Assembly (NCBI RefSeq): GCF_014805625.2 | Contig: NW_023998493.1 | Coordinates: 2,431,722 to 2,495,721, forward strand | Source of the DNA: Glossina fuscipes | Lineage: Eukaryota > Arthropoda > Insecta > Diptera > Glossinidae | DNA length: 64,000 nt | Direction of reading: 5' to 3' | Shown here: positions 1-10,530 of the stretch, one piece after another | Numbering within the stretch: the stretch's first letter is position 1 | How the letters are laid out: every line of letters begins with the position of its first letter | Notes under the pieces: model-generated | What the model was told of the DNA's origin: nothing | What the model saw: only the letters and a program-made list of their open reading frames with translations | Database searches by the model: none | Position numbers and translations under genes: made by a program

Positions 1-139
1 AAGAAGATCGAAGTAAACTTTGATTTAATTTATTATAAAAGAGATGTGAAAATTAATATGAGTATTAAAAATTAACAAGAAGATTGAAATAAACTTTGAT
101 TTAATCTATTGTAAAAGAGATGGGAAAATTAATATGAAA
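1..139. repeat. Tandem repeat, 76-bp period, about 1.8 copies
   Basis: A unit beginning AAGAAGAT at position 1 begins again at 77 with a few substitutions, and the match runs to about 139. The array may continue to the left of the window. No coding potential is seen. Confidence 0.8.
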
Positions 140-862
140 TGTCAATCGGTCTGCGTGCCTGTATTTAAACATTCCTAAATTTAAAGCACTAAAAGCATTA
201 TTTAAGAAATAGGGTAATTACAAACGTCGTGAAAATCGTGTAATATAATAAAGAACAGAATAAAAAAAAACAAAAAAAAGGGCCTTTCCATTTTAAAACA
301 AACAAGAAAAAAAAAACCAAGAAAAAAAAAAGGAAGATTGAAGGAGAAGGGGGTTTCGGAAACTACAACTAACACCACGACGTCGCAACAGTAAACAACG
401 GATTACGCTAAAGCAAAAACGGAGCATCCCGTGGCTTGGAGACCCAGAGTGCCGATGTAGCAGCTACCGCGGCCGACCCTGCACCGACGCCTGTACAGTA
501 AGTTAGTTTAGTTTATTTAATTTTTTTTGTCTTCCCCAATGCGTGGCTAAGCGCGCGCTGCCACCGCTGTGGCTGGGAAAAGGGGGAGGTGTGCATATGA
601 TGGCACGCTAGGGAAGACTCCAGACGGTTACAGACGGACTTACGGTGGACAGACGGACGCTGAAACAACCGACGCGACGTTTCCTTTTATTGTGTTTTTT
701 TTTATTTTTTTCTTTGTCTAAAAAAAATTTAAATCCTCAGCGGCGAGGAAAGAAAAAGAGTTTCATGACAAAGTGACGCCCAACGTGGGGCCACTTCTTT
801 GTCAAAAAAAAAAAAAATTTAAATCCTCAGCGGCGAGGAAAGAAAAAGAGTTTCATGACAAA
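140..862 (+). mobile_element. LTR-retrotransposon remnant (LTR end plus primer-site region)
   Basis: A stretch with a GC-richer core (about 340-660) ends at 770 in CATGACA. A three-base spacer and a primer-binding-site-like sequence follow, which is the layout at the inner edge of a 5' LTR. The last 60-70 bp of the putative LTR (710-772) are repeated at 795-862, so the primer site is sandwiched between two copies of the LTR end. A possible LTR start is TGTCA at 140, which mirrors the terminal TGACA, but I found no matching target duplication, so the left limit is uncertain. No gag, pol or env reading frame follows. Confidence 0.4.
774..792 (+). other. Primer-binding-site-like sequence (tRNA-Lys type)
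   Basis: TGACGCCCAACGTGGGGCC differs by one base over its first 17 from the complement of the 3' end of fly tRNA-Lys(CUU), as I know that tRNA. It lies three bases after a TGACA LTR-like end. Gypsy-type LTR elements use such sites to prime minus-strand DNA synthesis. The match is from memory. Confidence 0.45.
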
Positions 863-1795
863 TTATTTCCTTTCAATATTTTGTATTATTTATCAGTCCA
901 CACTTTTAATGGGACTTCATAACCAATATTCCTATTTTACGCCAAATTCAATTGATAGGGAACAATTTGAACTGCACTTTTTGTGCGACATATTCATTCA
1001 TAACAAAAACAGGAAAACCAATAGGACGGCATATATCTGCACATTTATGTATTTATTTATATTTTTACAAATTTAGCTAAGATAAATAAAAATCCGAATC
1101 CAACACTCTCTTTTGCTAAGTGTTATTAATAATTATTACAAAGTATTTAAAGAAAATTACTGTAAATGCCTTGCCTACTTGCCATCTAAATTATTTGACC
1201 GAGGTGTTACTCAACATTTGAAGAATCTCTTAGATTGTACTTACCACGTTTTCCCCGTGGCGCTCGCGCGGATGTCGTATATACCCGTTTTAGTAAAAAT
1301 TTTGACCTAATCAGCCTTATTGATTTTCAAACTATAGGCCAGGTGACTTATCTTCTTTGTCAAATTCCCGTCAGAACTTCAAGGGTTATTCAATGTTGCC
1401 ACTTATGATCCTTTCTGTTTATCCTATACATCACCGGTTTCCTTTCAGTGATGAAGTCCAGTGGTGTCGTAACTCCGACGATATTAAATTTTTTTTTCCT
1501 TCCTTTTAAGTCAAATAATGACTACTGAACGACAAACGTAGCACTTGTGCCACACCCATCAGAGAACAGCACATGACGGATCTAGAACGGCAAACTCGAT
1601 ATAACCCGTAATCCCAAGTTTTATACATACAGGGACGAATGGCACTACGTGGGAGTGTTTGTGTGTGGCCCATACACCTGGCGACCTCTGGAGTAGAAAA
1701 ATCGTCGTTCCGAGATATAAGGGCCCTGTCTCGACTGACCACTTTCTCCAATTTTTTCAGGAATCTAGGGAGAAATGAACCACTATAAAAGTAAC
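863..1795. other. No recognisable gene
   Basis: Short open frames exist on both strands (for example 1113-1310 plus and 1506-1811 minus), but none resembles a known family or has gene structure. The segment may be the decayed inside of the flanking retroelements. Confidence 0.5.
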
Positions 1796-2278
1796 AAATC
1801 CAAATCGTCAAGAGAAGACAATATACGAACCCGATATTCTGGAAATTGAGGACATTGTCATGTCTGAAGACGGCTTAAGCGATGCTAACTTACCCATCGA
1901 GGACGTTCTCCTTGGCTCTGAACCCGAGTCAATTGGAAGAGCACAGATTGGACCGAAGGAGAGGACTGAACCTCTTGAGAGGTCCTCTGTAGGAATTCCT
2001 GAAATGGGGAAGAGGGCAAAGAAGGCTGGGGCGGAAAGAATAGGCTAAGTGGAACCATTCGCTGTCTTCTCCAATCTCTGATCAAAAGAGGCATATCCTT
2101 CGAACTTCTACGCAGCCACGTAATGGCAATTCGCTTTGCCTTTGAAATGGCGAAGTCCTATGTTGGTGGGAAGTGGGATAGATTGGACGACTTCTCGCTT
2201 CTAGCCTCGAGTATAAACCTAAAAATTATCTACTGGTCTCATACCACTAGAATCCTACCCATGCTAATCTGACCACCT

Positions 2279-2461
2279 TTCGTCTGGTGGCCTAATGTGA
2301 AGCAAAAAACTGCGACGACGACATTAAATAAAATCCAATGGCTGGCGTGCATTGGTATCACCGGGTTGATGAGATCTTGCCCCTCGAATGCCCTAGAGGC
2401 GATGCTGTGCCACTAAACCCCTCCCTATCGCCATAGAAATAGAGACTTAACGAGCGTCGAA
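2279..2461 (+). pseudogene. Reverse-transcriptase C-terminal fragment (non-LTR)
   Basis: The translated frame reads WWPNVKQKT, a run of threonines, IQWLACIGITGLMRSCP and ALEAML, then stops. This block follows the RT thumb in many insect non-LTR elements. There is no start codon and the catalytic YxDD region is absent, so it is only a relic of the element at 1796-2940. Confidence 0.65.
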
Positions 2462-2654
2462 TTTTGACAAATAAAAACCGGAAACTCAACAGTCTAGAGG
2501 TATTGAAAAATTTCTTGACGAAGCTTTTCTTTTTGTCTTACGGACCATTGCGCTGTAATGCTCGTACTGCTTTACCGACTCAAGGTGACCATACCGTCGA
2601 GAACCAGTTGGGATTGGCAAGAAAATGGGCGGTTCAAAATTGGAAAATGGCAAA

Positions 2655-2935
2655 ACTGAGGCTGTATCGAGTAGTTCGATTTTCGAGAAGGCCACACCAA
2701 TGGGACATAGTCCCACCATAATCCAAGCAGAAATATCGGCAATCACCGCTTGTGCATCTGAATGCTTAAGAAGGCATTGCAGGAAAGAGCGGATCTGAGT
2801 ATACTCCGACAATCATCCGCCTTAAAATGCCTAAGGGGCGAATGACAACATTCAGACTGGTGTTGAAATGCTTTCAAACACTGAATGTGCTAGGCAGGCA
2901 CAATGGTGCCTGTTATACATGTTATACATAATCAT
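2655..2935 (+). pseudogene. RNase H fragment (non-LTR)
   Basis: The frame contains PTIIQAEISAITACA, a Lys/Arg-rich helix, a stop, then VYSDN. The QAE and SDN triplets match the positions of catalytic acidic residues in retroelement RNase H. At least two in-frame stops make it dead. It belongs to the same relic as the RT fragment upstream. Confidence 0.6.
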
Positions 2936-2940
2936 CGATT

Positions 2941-4540
2941 TCTAGTTATCATTATTTGTGAAATTTACATAGCAACAATCGCCTAAAACTTCACAGACAA
3001 GTAAGGTTTAACTACCAACTTAGAAACGCTGTAAGCTATTTGTCCTTGAAATACTTAAATCTTCACTTTGTCAATATATTTAATAGATTATGGTTGGTCG
3101 AATGCAACCTCCTTCTATACCTAATTACAGTTTTGCCTTAGTTTCTTGTTTATCACGCATTCATGTGCACACATTGTACTTTTTACCAACAGCTCCCGCT
3201 TTTTTGCAGTTGAGCTATGAATTAAAATGTATAGCTGTCCAAAAACATGACAGCTTGCAAAATAAACGTCAAGCATTATTATGGATGTACATGGTAGAAT
3301 TATTTTAGCACGTGTTACGATGATTTCATGTGAACCCAACCGAAACTTAAAGCACTTTTACAAATAACAGCCTTTGTAACATTTTCTTTAAATATTTCTG
3401 AGACATTACTCAACGTATAGCTTGCACAATATTACACAATAGCCAAAAACAAGCAAAAGATTAACAGAAAAGAGAAAAAAAGGCATTACTCCCACTATAT
3501 GTACTTTATTTTATTATATACAAATTAATATGCTTCAACTCTCCCATTATTCATGGCAATTTATATGGATTAAATTTCTTTCGTTGCTTAAGTTAAAAGT
3601 TATTACTAAGTACGTACATAGTTCCAAAAACAAGGGTAAATAAAACAGATTTATATAATAGAAATATGGGGGATATTTTTTTTGGTATATTCGTTGGACC
3701 TTGCCACTATCTGCGGAATGAAATACATAACTGTCCAGCGTGCAGAAATTGTTACGAGTGGAATTTTACTATGAAATACCAAGTTGAAACGAATAGTTTA
3801 GCTTTCCAACTGATTCATCGCAAAAAAATTTGTAAAGTCGAAGAAATTAAATAATGGGATATAATTTGGCTGGTATAGTTTCTTCTTTATTCGATAAAGC
3901 TCTCTTTCTTACGTCTAAGTATTCACAAAATTGCAAACAGTTGCAATATAACAGAATAAGAAATAAAAAAAACCAAAGAAAGAAAACTAGAAGGGCAGGC
4001 CAAACGGGATGCTACGACTCGTTCTGCTAATCGGATATGAAATTTTGGGGTTTCAGTAAGTTTATTTATTCTGGAAAAAGACGTTTTGCTTCCGTAGTGG
4101 TAATCGCAATTTCCTGAAGGAAGTTGTAGCCTACTCTAAGAGGAACCCAGAGCGTTGTACTATTAGTTTCTATCACTCTACCTTAAAAACAACCTAGGTA
4201 GCTCTAACCAGTCCACTCCGCCACCTTCCTTACAAATAGCCTGGGTGAAGTACCTGAGCGAATTCTTTCGGACTAGCACCTAGAATTTCTCCTCAGAGAG
4301 GCTCACTCGTTGTTAGTTGGCCCTATTAGTCACTTATCCTAACAAAACCCAAGATTATATTGTACTTACCTCGTTGTCTGTTGAAGTACAATTAAAAAAT
4401 GATCATTATTTGCGCGGGCGATCAGTATGATTTCATTACTGTTCTGCTTAGGTTCTGTAAGTTAGTGTTGGCGCGCTGGTACTTAAAGCTAGTACATGTG
4501 TAATCAGATTAGTGCTTGCGCACATAAATGGTTTAGAGAG
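2941..4540. other. AT-rich non-coding DNA
   Basis: No supported gene. The GC-richer block at about 4000-4330 could be an eroded element: on the minus strand it has a short frame with CKEGGGVDWLELPR. I cannot assign it. Confidence 0.5.
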
Positions 4541-4900
4541 AAAATAAAAATATTTGGCATAACTAGAATGATCGTAAATCATTTGAAATGCATAGCGGGT
4601 AGCTTGAGCTTATATACACAAATTTAGGTATGAAAATGATTCTAACTGTACGAAAACTATGCAGCTTAGCTTAAGCTCTCACAAGTGGACGTACACAATG
4701 CTCTAAAGGGAAAAGAATTATTTGGTATAGTGATCAATAAACATAGAGTTGTACATCATGTGAAATGTATAGAAGGTACTTAGCTTAGATAGATACAAAT
4801 CTAGTTATGCAAATAAAACGACCTGTATGAAAGATATGCAGCTTAGCGTAAGGTTTGAAGCAAAATGTATGACCAGGGACGGACAATAGAGTGTAAATCA
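4541..4900. repeat. Degenerate tandem repeat, about 170-bp period, two copies
   Basis: The unit starting near 4541 (AAAATATTTGGCATA) is repeated from about 4711 (AGAATTATTTGGTATA). Matching landmarks appear in the same order: a TGAAATG(C/T)ATAG block, an ATACA-CAAAT-TAG-TATG block, then ATGCAGCTTAGC. A third partial copy may follow at about 4890. The copies are clearly diverged. Confidence 0.7.
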
Positions 4901-6160
4901 TCGCAGGATGAGTCATACTAAACAATAAAAGAACTATACTATTGTATAATGATTTAACTAACGATAGAATAGAGAAGGGTTTTTTGTAAACAAGATAAGA
5001 ACGAAGCAGTTGCTTTTCGTTGCTTTTGAGGTAATTTTCGATGACATCTGTTCAGGTGACGGGCAATAGGTCGCCCATAAATTTTCCCTGCTGTGCAACC
5101 CATGTAGTGAATACATTTGAATCGTCTCCGGCACTTTAGGTAACAGCACCAACATTTTCGCTCGAACGGGCGTTTCCTATAACCTCACAGATATCATTAT
5201 AAGCAAAGACTGTTAGGGACCTTAATGAATATTCAGGCGACATAGTGGAATAAAACATGCAGTTTTTCGAGAAACACCTTTCGAGTGTTATTTGAGGCTT
5301 TATAAAATTACACCCAACTTTTTAACAGACAAAATTCTTCAAATATTAAAACCAAATACAGATTCATGATATTTTCTTCATCTGTCAGTTGTCATCGTGA
5401 TATTCAGACAAGTGGCGATAGGAGGAAAAAAGCCGCTAATACGTTGTAAATACCTCCCGTTATAAAAAGTTAATTTATAATTAAATCTTCTAAGAATTGA
5501 AAAAGTAATCTACGCTATTCTAAAAATCACAATTCGGTAGTATGAACTTAATCTCAAAATATTTAGGCAAAGATGTACACTTGCAAAAATGTATTATTCA
5601 TAACAGCATTTAATAGCATTATTGAAACTTGTCATGAAGCAATGGGTATGAGAAAATGGGTTTCTCTTCTGACTTCCCTCTAAAATAAAGTGACTTTCAA
5701 TTAGAAGAGCATTAGCACACATATTCATTACAGGGGAATATGATTCAAAATGCCCTGAATTGTCTTAAGCAATGTACAGGAAGGTATCTTCATATCATGC
5801 ACTACTTACTCTAAAGACATATTAAGAGCGTACGAATGTAACGAATAAAAGTTATAGAGAAGAAACTATCCTAAAATTCTGCAAGTGGATTAGAACTTTG
5901 AATTTTAGTTATTCCATACAGAGGTTAACAGGAGCCATTTACTTACGTTGCATATTGATAAATGTTACCTATTTGCTTACTTTCATATCACCTTAAATGT
6001 ATACATCAAAAATTTGAGGTTAAATGTAACAGAATGCTCTGTAAAAGAGGTTGTATAGAAGTTATGCATTAGGCTTCGCCGAAGGGTAATTTATAAAATT
6101 GTTGTTACATAAGTGACAAATCCATATGAATTGTTCAGGCAGTTGGATAATTATTGAAGG
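4901..6160. other. AT-rich non-coding DNA
   Basis: No gene, RNA or mobile element recognised on either strand. Confidence 0.5.
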
Positions 6161-6164
6161 ACGG

Positions 6165-6300
6165 AGGTGTACTCAATTTACCAGGCGGTTTGCAAAACCC
6201 GAAAAGAGGTTTCAGAGGCCCTGTAACATGTATATATTTTTGATCAGCTTGAAATTTGGAATCAAATTAGCCATGTCTGCGTGGAGTATGTTGTTCATCC
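6165..6300 (+). repeat. Dispersed fly-type repeat fragment
   Basis: The segment has landmarks shared with four other places in this window: a CCCGAAAAGAGGTTTCAGAGGCCCT block, TATATATTTTTGATCAGC, then TTAGCCATGTCTG. Similar blocks are widespread in higher-fly genomes. The element class is not clear to me. Confidence 0.5.
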
Positions 6301-7064
6301 TCTTCTAGTTAAAAAAATTAGAAAATCGACTTCGTTATCCGCAGTAACGATGAAACTTCTTGAACACAGATTGGTGTTGAATATGGTGCAATGTGGTCAA
6401 AGGACATCCTCTCAGCAAAGCGTAGCTTAAACGCAGATTCATTTTTCCAAGCAAAAATTCCTGCTAAAAAAAGTCTTCTCCATATTTATGATGGCGGCCT
6501 TCACAAAAATTATCAGATGGATAGTTATCGCTCAATATATTTGTTCATATTTCATTGATTTCGCTCTTTTACTCTCGTTTTTTTTTTTTTTTTTTTGAGA
6601 TTTTAGCTTGGTGTTTGCGCTCACATTTTTTAAAGAAATGCTTAGTACAAAAATGCTCAGTATGCTTGATTGTGCTCATCTCAGTTTATTTTCGTTCCTT
6701 TGTTCTTATAGTATTTGTCTATTATACATTGCAAATGGTCTTCCCCTCAATAGAAAAAAGTTTATTATAAATATTTCTTGCTTACCTTACTTATTTTCAA
6801 AATTTTTAGTTATTAATATTATTTACGTATACATTTTGTAGTGTACTTGAATATGGAATAAAGAAATCTATGAGAAAGGCAAAATTTTCATATAAAACTG
6901 GTTTCTATAAAGAAACGTGTTGCAATGCACAAGTCCTGTTGTTCTAATAGCAACATTCGAAAAATACTCTCAGATTTCTTTGGTAACAACACCGTTATCT
7001 CGTATTGGTAAGGTTGATCTACTAAACTCGTCCATCTGCAAGTCACAAAGAAACAAACAAATAT
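6301..7064. other. AT-rich non-coding DNA
   Basis: Open frames at 6555-6841 are T-rich hydrophobic translations of low-complexity sequence. No gene supported. Confidence 0.5.
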
Positions 7065-7290
7065 GGAATGATTTTTATTATTATTATTATTATTATTATT
7101 AATTTCGCCAGAGAAATAAATTCTAAGACTAAACTCTTAAAAGCACTAGCATCTAAGGCTATCGGCTTTTATTATTATTATTATTGTTATTAAAAACTCT
7201 ACCGCACTTGAGATTCGAACCCACGACCATTGACTTGCTAGTCGAGACTCTTGCCTACTCGGCCACTCAGGCGGATAGGAATGATTTTTA
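7065..7290 (-). mobile_element. tRNA-derived SINE, copy 1, with perfect target-site duplication
   Basis: On the minus strand a tRNA-like head starts near 7277. It has an A-box-like GTGGCCGAGTAGG (7254-7266) and a B-box GGTTCGAATCT (7211-7221), the internal RNA polymerase III promoter of tRNA genes. The head resembles a class II tRNA (Ser or Leu) but lacks a foldable variable arm. A body and a (TAA)n tail ending at about 7078 follow. The element is bracketed by a perfect 13-bp direct repeat GGAATGATTTTTA at 7065-7077 and 7278-7290, as expected for LINE-driven insertion. Length is about 200 bp. The same body occurs at 27.6 kb and 59.9 kb. Confidence 0.9.
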
Positions 7291-7969
7291 AAGTATAAAC
7301 AAGATTTTAGACTTTTTCTCTTAAGATCTAATTGTTTGCAATACATACGGGCCTTATAAGGGTGGCATAGAAGACGTAAGAATTGCCAAATTTAAAATGA
7401 AACGGTCGAACTTCTTATTTAAATTATATAAAGGGTTTGCAAATTCAAAGGATGTATAAGTGCTTTGAACGCCTATAAAAAGTCACTACAATACGAGAAT
7501 AGTAATAACGAAAAAATAGGTGCACTTTTTGCATTCTTGATTTTTGAGGCAATGACTTAAAAGACCATCATGTCGGATGGCTTGACATTGAAAGCAACGT
7601 TAACATACATAATTAAAAAGGTCGTATCGTTTTCGAAACCATGCTGCCCTTTTAGGGAATTTAACGTTTAATAATTACGTACATATGCTGCAAGATTATC
7701 GCGTAGAAAAATCCGCAAGGATGAGAAGTTATATTTAAATTTAACTAGCAAAGACACAATCCTAAAAATATTAGCAAAGCTCTGTTAGCCGCTTAAATGG
7801 AGGCTCGGAGAGATTTAAAGCAAAATTTAGTTAAAGTAGGGCTTTTTCAGGATTTTTTTTTTAAATATTATAACAAAAATACAACTTTATCTTAATTAGT
7901 TAAAACCTAGTACAAAAAGGTCTTTTTACTATATCAAATACAAGGCTAAAAAAGTGAAAGTTTACTTAA
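7291..7969. other. AT-rich non-coding DNA
   Basis: Nothing recognised on either strand. Confidence 0.5.
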
Positions 7970-8204
7970 CCACTGTGACCAATCCAAGTGATCCGAAGAA
8001 ACGAAACTAATATCACGTCAATCCTTGATCAATGGCCATTCCAGTGTATCGCATTTATAAAGATTCCTTTTTTGACATTTTGAAAAGTTGTTCTATATGA
8101 ACTAATATGGGGGCGGTGTTCGATACGCCACTGTGGCCAAACCAAGTGATGCGAACAAACGAAACTAATATCACGTGAATCCTTGATCAATGGCTATTCC
8201 AAAT
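7970..8204. repeat. Direct repeat pair, about 75 bp each, 158-bp spacing
   Basis: The block CCACTGTGACCAATCCAAG (7970 on) recurs from 8128 as CCACTGTGGCCAAACCAAG. Both continue with GAAACGAAACTAATATCACG... and CCTTGATCAATGG. Only a few bases differ, so the duplication is local and fairly young. Confidence 0.8.
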
Positions 8205-9718
8205 GGGTATCATAGTTATGAACAGTCCGGGGAAAAATTATTGATTTGTCTTTGCTGGTTAAATTTAAATATAATTTCGCGCTTTAACATAGCTGCTCTT
8301 ACATCTTGTTTGTGAACTTTCAAAATTGTCATATTTAGCATCATGTGCCGAAACAATATTTCGAACAATATTGAGCATTTGGAAATGTTTCATTCTCATT
8401 GCAAATGTACTCTTTCGTATGTTTGTGCATAAAGAAATGTAAATAAAGGCATTTATTGCTTTACTGATTATCAAATTGGTAGAAAAGAAGAGAGAAATCG
8501 CTTACTCTATGAAATCACTGTATTCTATGAAATTCATTTGGAAAGCGACTAACGGCAGCAGATGCCATGTACTCCTAAAAGCAAAGAAATGTGACAAAAT
8601 TTACTAAGGAAAGTATTTTTTGCATAGTCTTTTATTTTTTATTTATATATACATATATGCACAATGGTAATATGTGAATTTCCCTAGATTTTCAATTTCA
8701 AGCAAGCGTAGTTTAATATCTTCAGAAAAAAATGGTATATGTGTATAATTTTGTTCTTCATCTGTTTTCTGTAATCAGACGGACGCATCAAGAGTGTTAC
8801 AGCTTCATTTTTCACAATTCTTTCTAAGAATTGACAAACTCTCCGCAGTCGTTGTTTGATTTGACCTTACGTTGTGTCAAACATCTGGAAAGTAATGGGA
8901 TCAAGAATCCGTTCATTTGTGCTATTATTATTTATTAAATTTTTCCCAATAGATACAAGATAATAAAGTAAAAATCATTTACCATTCTTTCCACCAGCCG
9001 ATGTAACCCTTTCCTGCTCTTTGGTCCATTTTTCAATAAGAACGCCTTGGCAAGACCGAATTTATTAATTGTATTGTTGTATTCATGTTTACTCTTATAC
9101 ACTCGTCATTGGATTCAACAAGGTTTATTTGTTTAAATTATCCATGTGTTGCAGCGTATTTTAAATACCCCATACGCAAGAGGTCTGTGCTCAAATCCAT
9201 TATATAACATTAATATTAAAAATTTTAGAACAGATATTTCACACAACTTATTCACTGTAATAGTTACCTTTTATTGAAGACATGGCCAAATCTATAATTT
9301 TCTAATGCAAGACGCTTTTGAAAAACGAGTCTTTATAAGGTACAAGCTTGGAATCTTCAATACCAACTCTATGATAATTTGCAGAACGAACGTAAAACTC
9401 TATGCTAATTTGCAAACCCGTCGGCAAAAGTCCACATATCTAAAGTTCCAATTCCGAGAGTTGTTGCTTGATGCACGATGCAAATGCAGTTAGTGCTTTC
9501 AGCGCCTTATCTTTCACGTAGTTGAAAGTTAACTTTCGCTTTTGTATTGAGTTGTTGACAAAAAGAGCTCTTGGGATTTTTTTATAATTAGAGAAAGCAT
9601 TCATTGTTATTTTGTTTGTGAATTTTGCCTATTTTCAACATATGCAATTCATATATACTAATCCATGGTAAATTATTGAGAAGTGTAAACATTCATAAAA
9701 AGGAAACTGAATATCGAG
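8205..9718. other. AT-rich non-coding DNA
   Basis: No supported gene; short open frames only. Confidence 0.5.
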
Positions 9719-9859
9719 TTACCGAAGCACAATGTATTTGATGTTTTTTTGAAAGCCATGAGCATACACTTGGCAATCATGAAATTTCACATGGTCGAGC
9801 CCAACATCGGCAAGCGCATCTAGGCGACGATAGTGAAGCAGCTTGCCTTCTTCAAGGCG
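9719..9859 (-). pseudogene. GC-rich coding-like fragment, family unknown
   Basis: On the minus strand a 46-codon frame without ATG runs from just after a TGA (9860-9862) to a TAA at 9719-9721. It begins RLEEGKLLHYRRLDALADVG and ends KNIKYIVLR. The surrounding 9790-9910 is GC-rich amid AT-rich DNA. The frame immediately upstream on the same strand (MKPRRLVRWILPLQQDP, to about 9920) is open in a different phase, which suggests a frameshifted or spliced remnant of a real gene. I do not recognise the family. Confidence 0.35.
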
Positions 9860-10040
9860 TCAGGATCCTGCTGAAGCGGCAGTATCCACCGCACTAATCT
9901 TCTAGGCTTCATGATACATTTGTTACAGACTGGCAAAAACTGGGTGCAAGAAACAGTTGAAAATGTGTCATGATTTTAAAGGAAAAGTCATGCTTTAAGT
10001 ACAGCAAAGTAAAGGTAATCGAAACAGTGTATAAATATAT

Positions 10041-10480
10041 TGTTATGAAATTCGCTTTTACTAAGATACAGTCCGTATCACTGCATCGTAGATATTTTGT
10101 TCAGGAGAAATACACTTCAAAGTTCTTTTATTTTACTACTTTGTCTTTCACAACGGTAGGAGTATTTATTTACAATTATATTTCTTAACAGTAGAATTAT
10201 TCACAATTTAATTTGCCCGTACTCTCAGCTCAAATGTTCTTGCCCGACTAACTCCCCTTGCACAAATATTCTATTTATGTACATTTTTACAAGCATGTTA
10301 CTTATACCTAAATTTATGGTTTTATTTCTAATCCCAGCCTGCTTTTCCTCTAATCGTTTTCATCGGCCTGCACCTGCATGACGCGCCTGCGAATGCTCAT
10401 TTGGTTTTTCCTTCTTTAGGGAATTTATTATTACGAAAATTACTTAGCTGACATTAACTGGGTTTGGGATTTTCGTAACA
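10041..10480 (+). mobile_element. Solo LTR (440 bp), copy 1
   Basis: The element begins TGTTATGAAATTCGC and ends GGGATTTTCGTAACA, so its ends are TGTTA and TAACA with the canonical TG...CA. It is flanked by a 4-bp direct repeat ATAT at 10037-10040 and 10481-10484, the size produced by gypsy-type and some other LTR elements. A second copy of exactly the same length lies at 43296-43735. No internal region is present, so it probably arose by LTR-LTR recombination. Orientation was set so that both copies read the same way; which strand is coding is unknown. Confidence 0.8.
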
Positions 10481-10530
10481 ATATTTATAAATCGCTTATT
10501 TGTAACTTATGTTCAAATTTTTATATTTAG

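Larger units (their letters stand above)
1796..2940 (+). mobile_element. Degenerate non-LTR retrotransposon with RT C-terminus and RNase H remnants
   Basis: Three successive protein-like pieces lie in the same orientation. At about 1820-2200 is a charged ORF1-like stretch. At 2279-2461 is a segment with FVWWPNVKQKT, then WLACIGITG and NALEAML, typical of the region after the reverse-transcriptase domain in jockey/LOA/R1-like elements. At about 2655-2850 is a segment with IIQAEISAITACA and YSDN, typical of the RNase H domain in I/LOA/R1-type elements. Stops and frameshifts break all of them, and most of the endonuclease and RT core is missing. It is an old, internally deleted relic. The clade is inferred from motifs only. 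Confidence 0.65.

Noticed and set aside
1506..1811. 101-codon minus-strand open frame
   Set aside because: No family features, and the recognisable coding remnants at this locus are on the plus strand.
6555..6841. Hydrophobic open frames suggesting membrane proteins
   Set aside because: They are translations of T-rich low-complexity DNA; hydrophobicity follows from composition.
7200..7277. Functional tRNA gene on the minus strand
   Set aside because: The A and B boxes are present but arms do not pair as a tRNA, and the head continues into a SINE body with target duplications.
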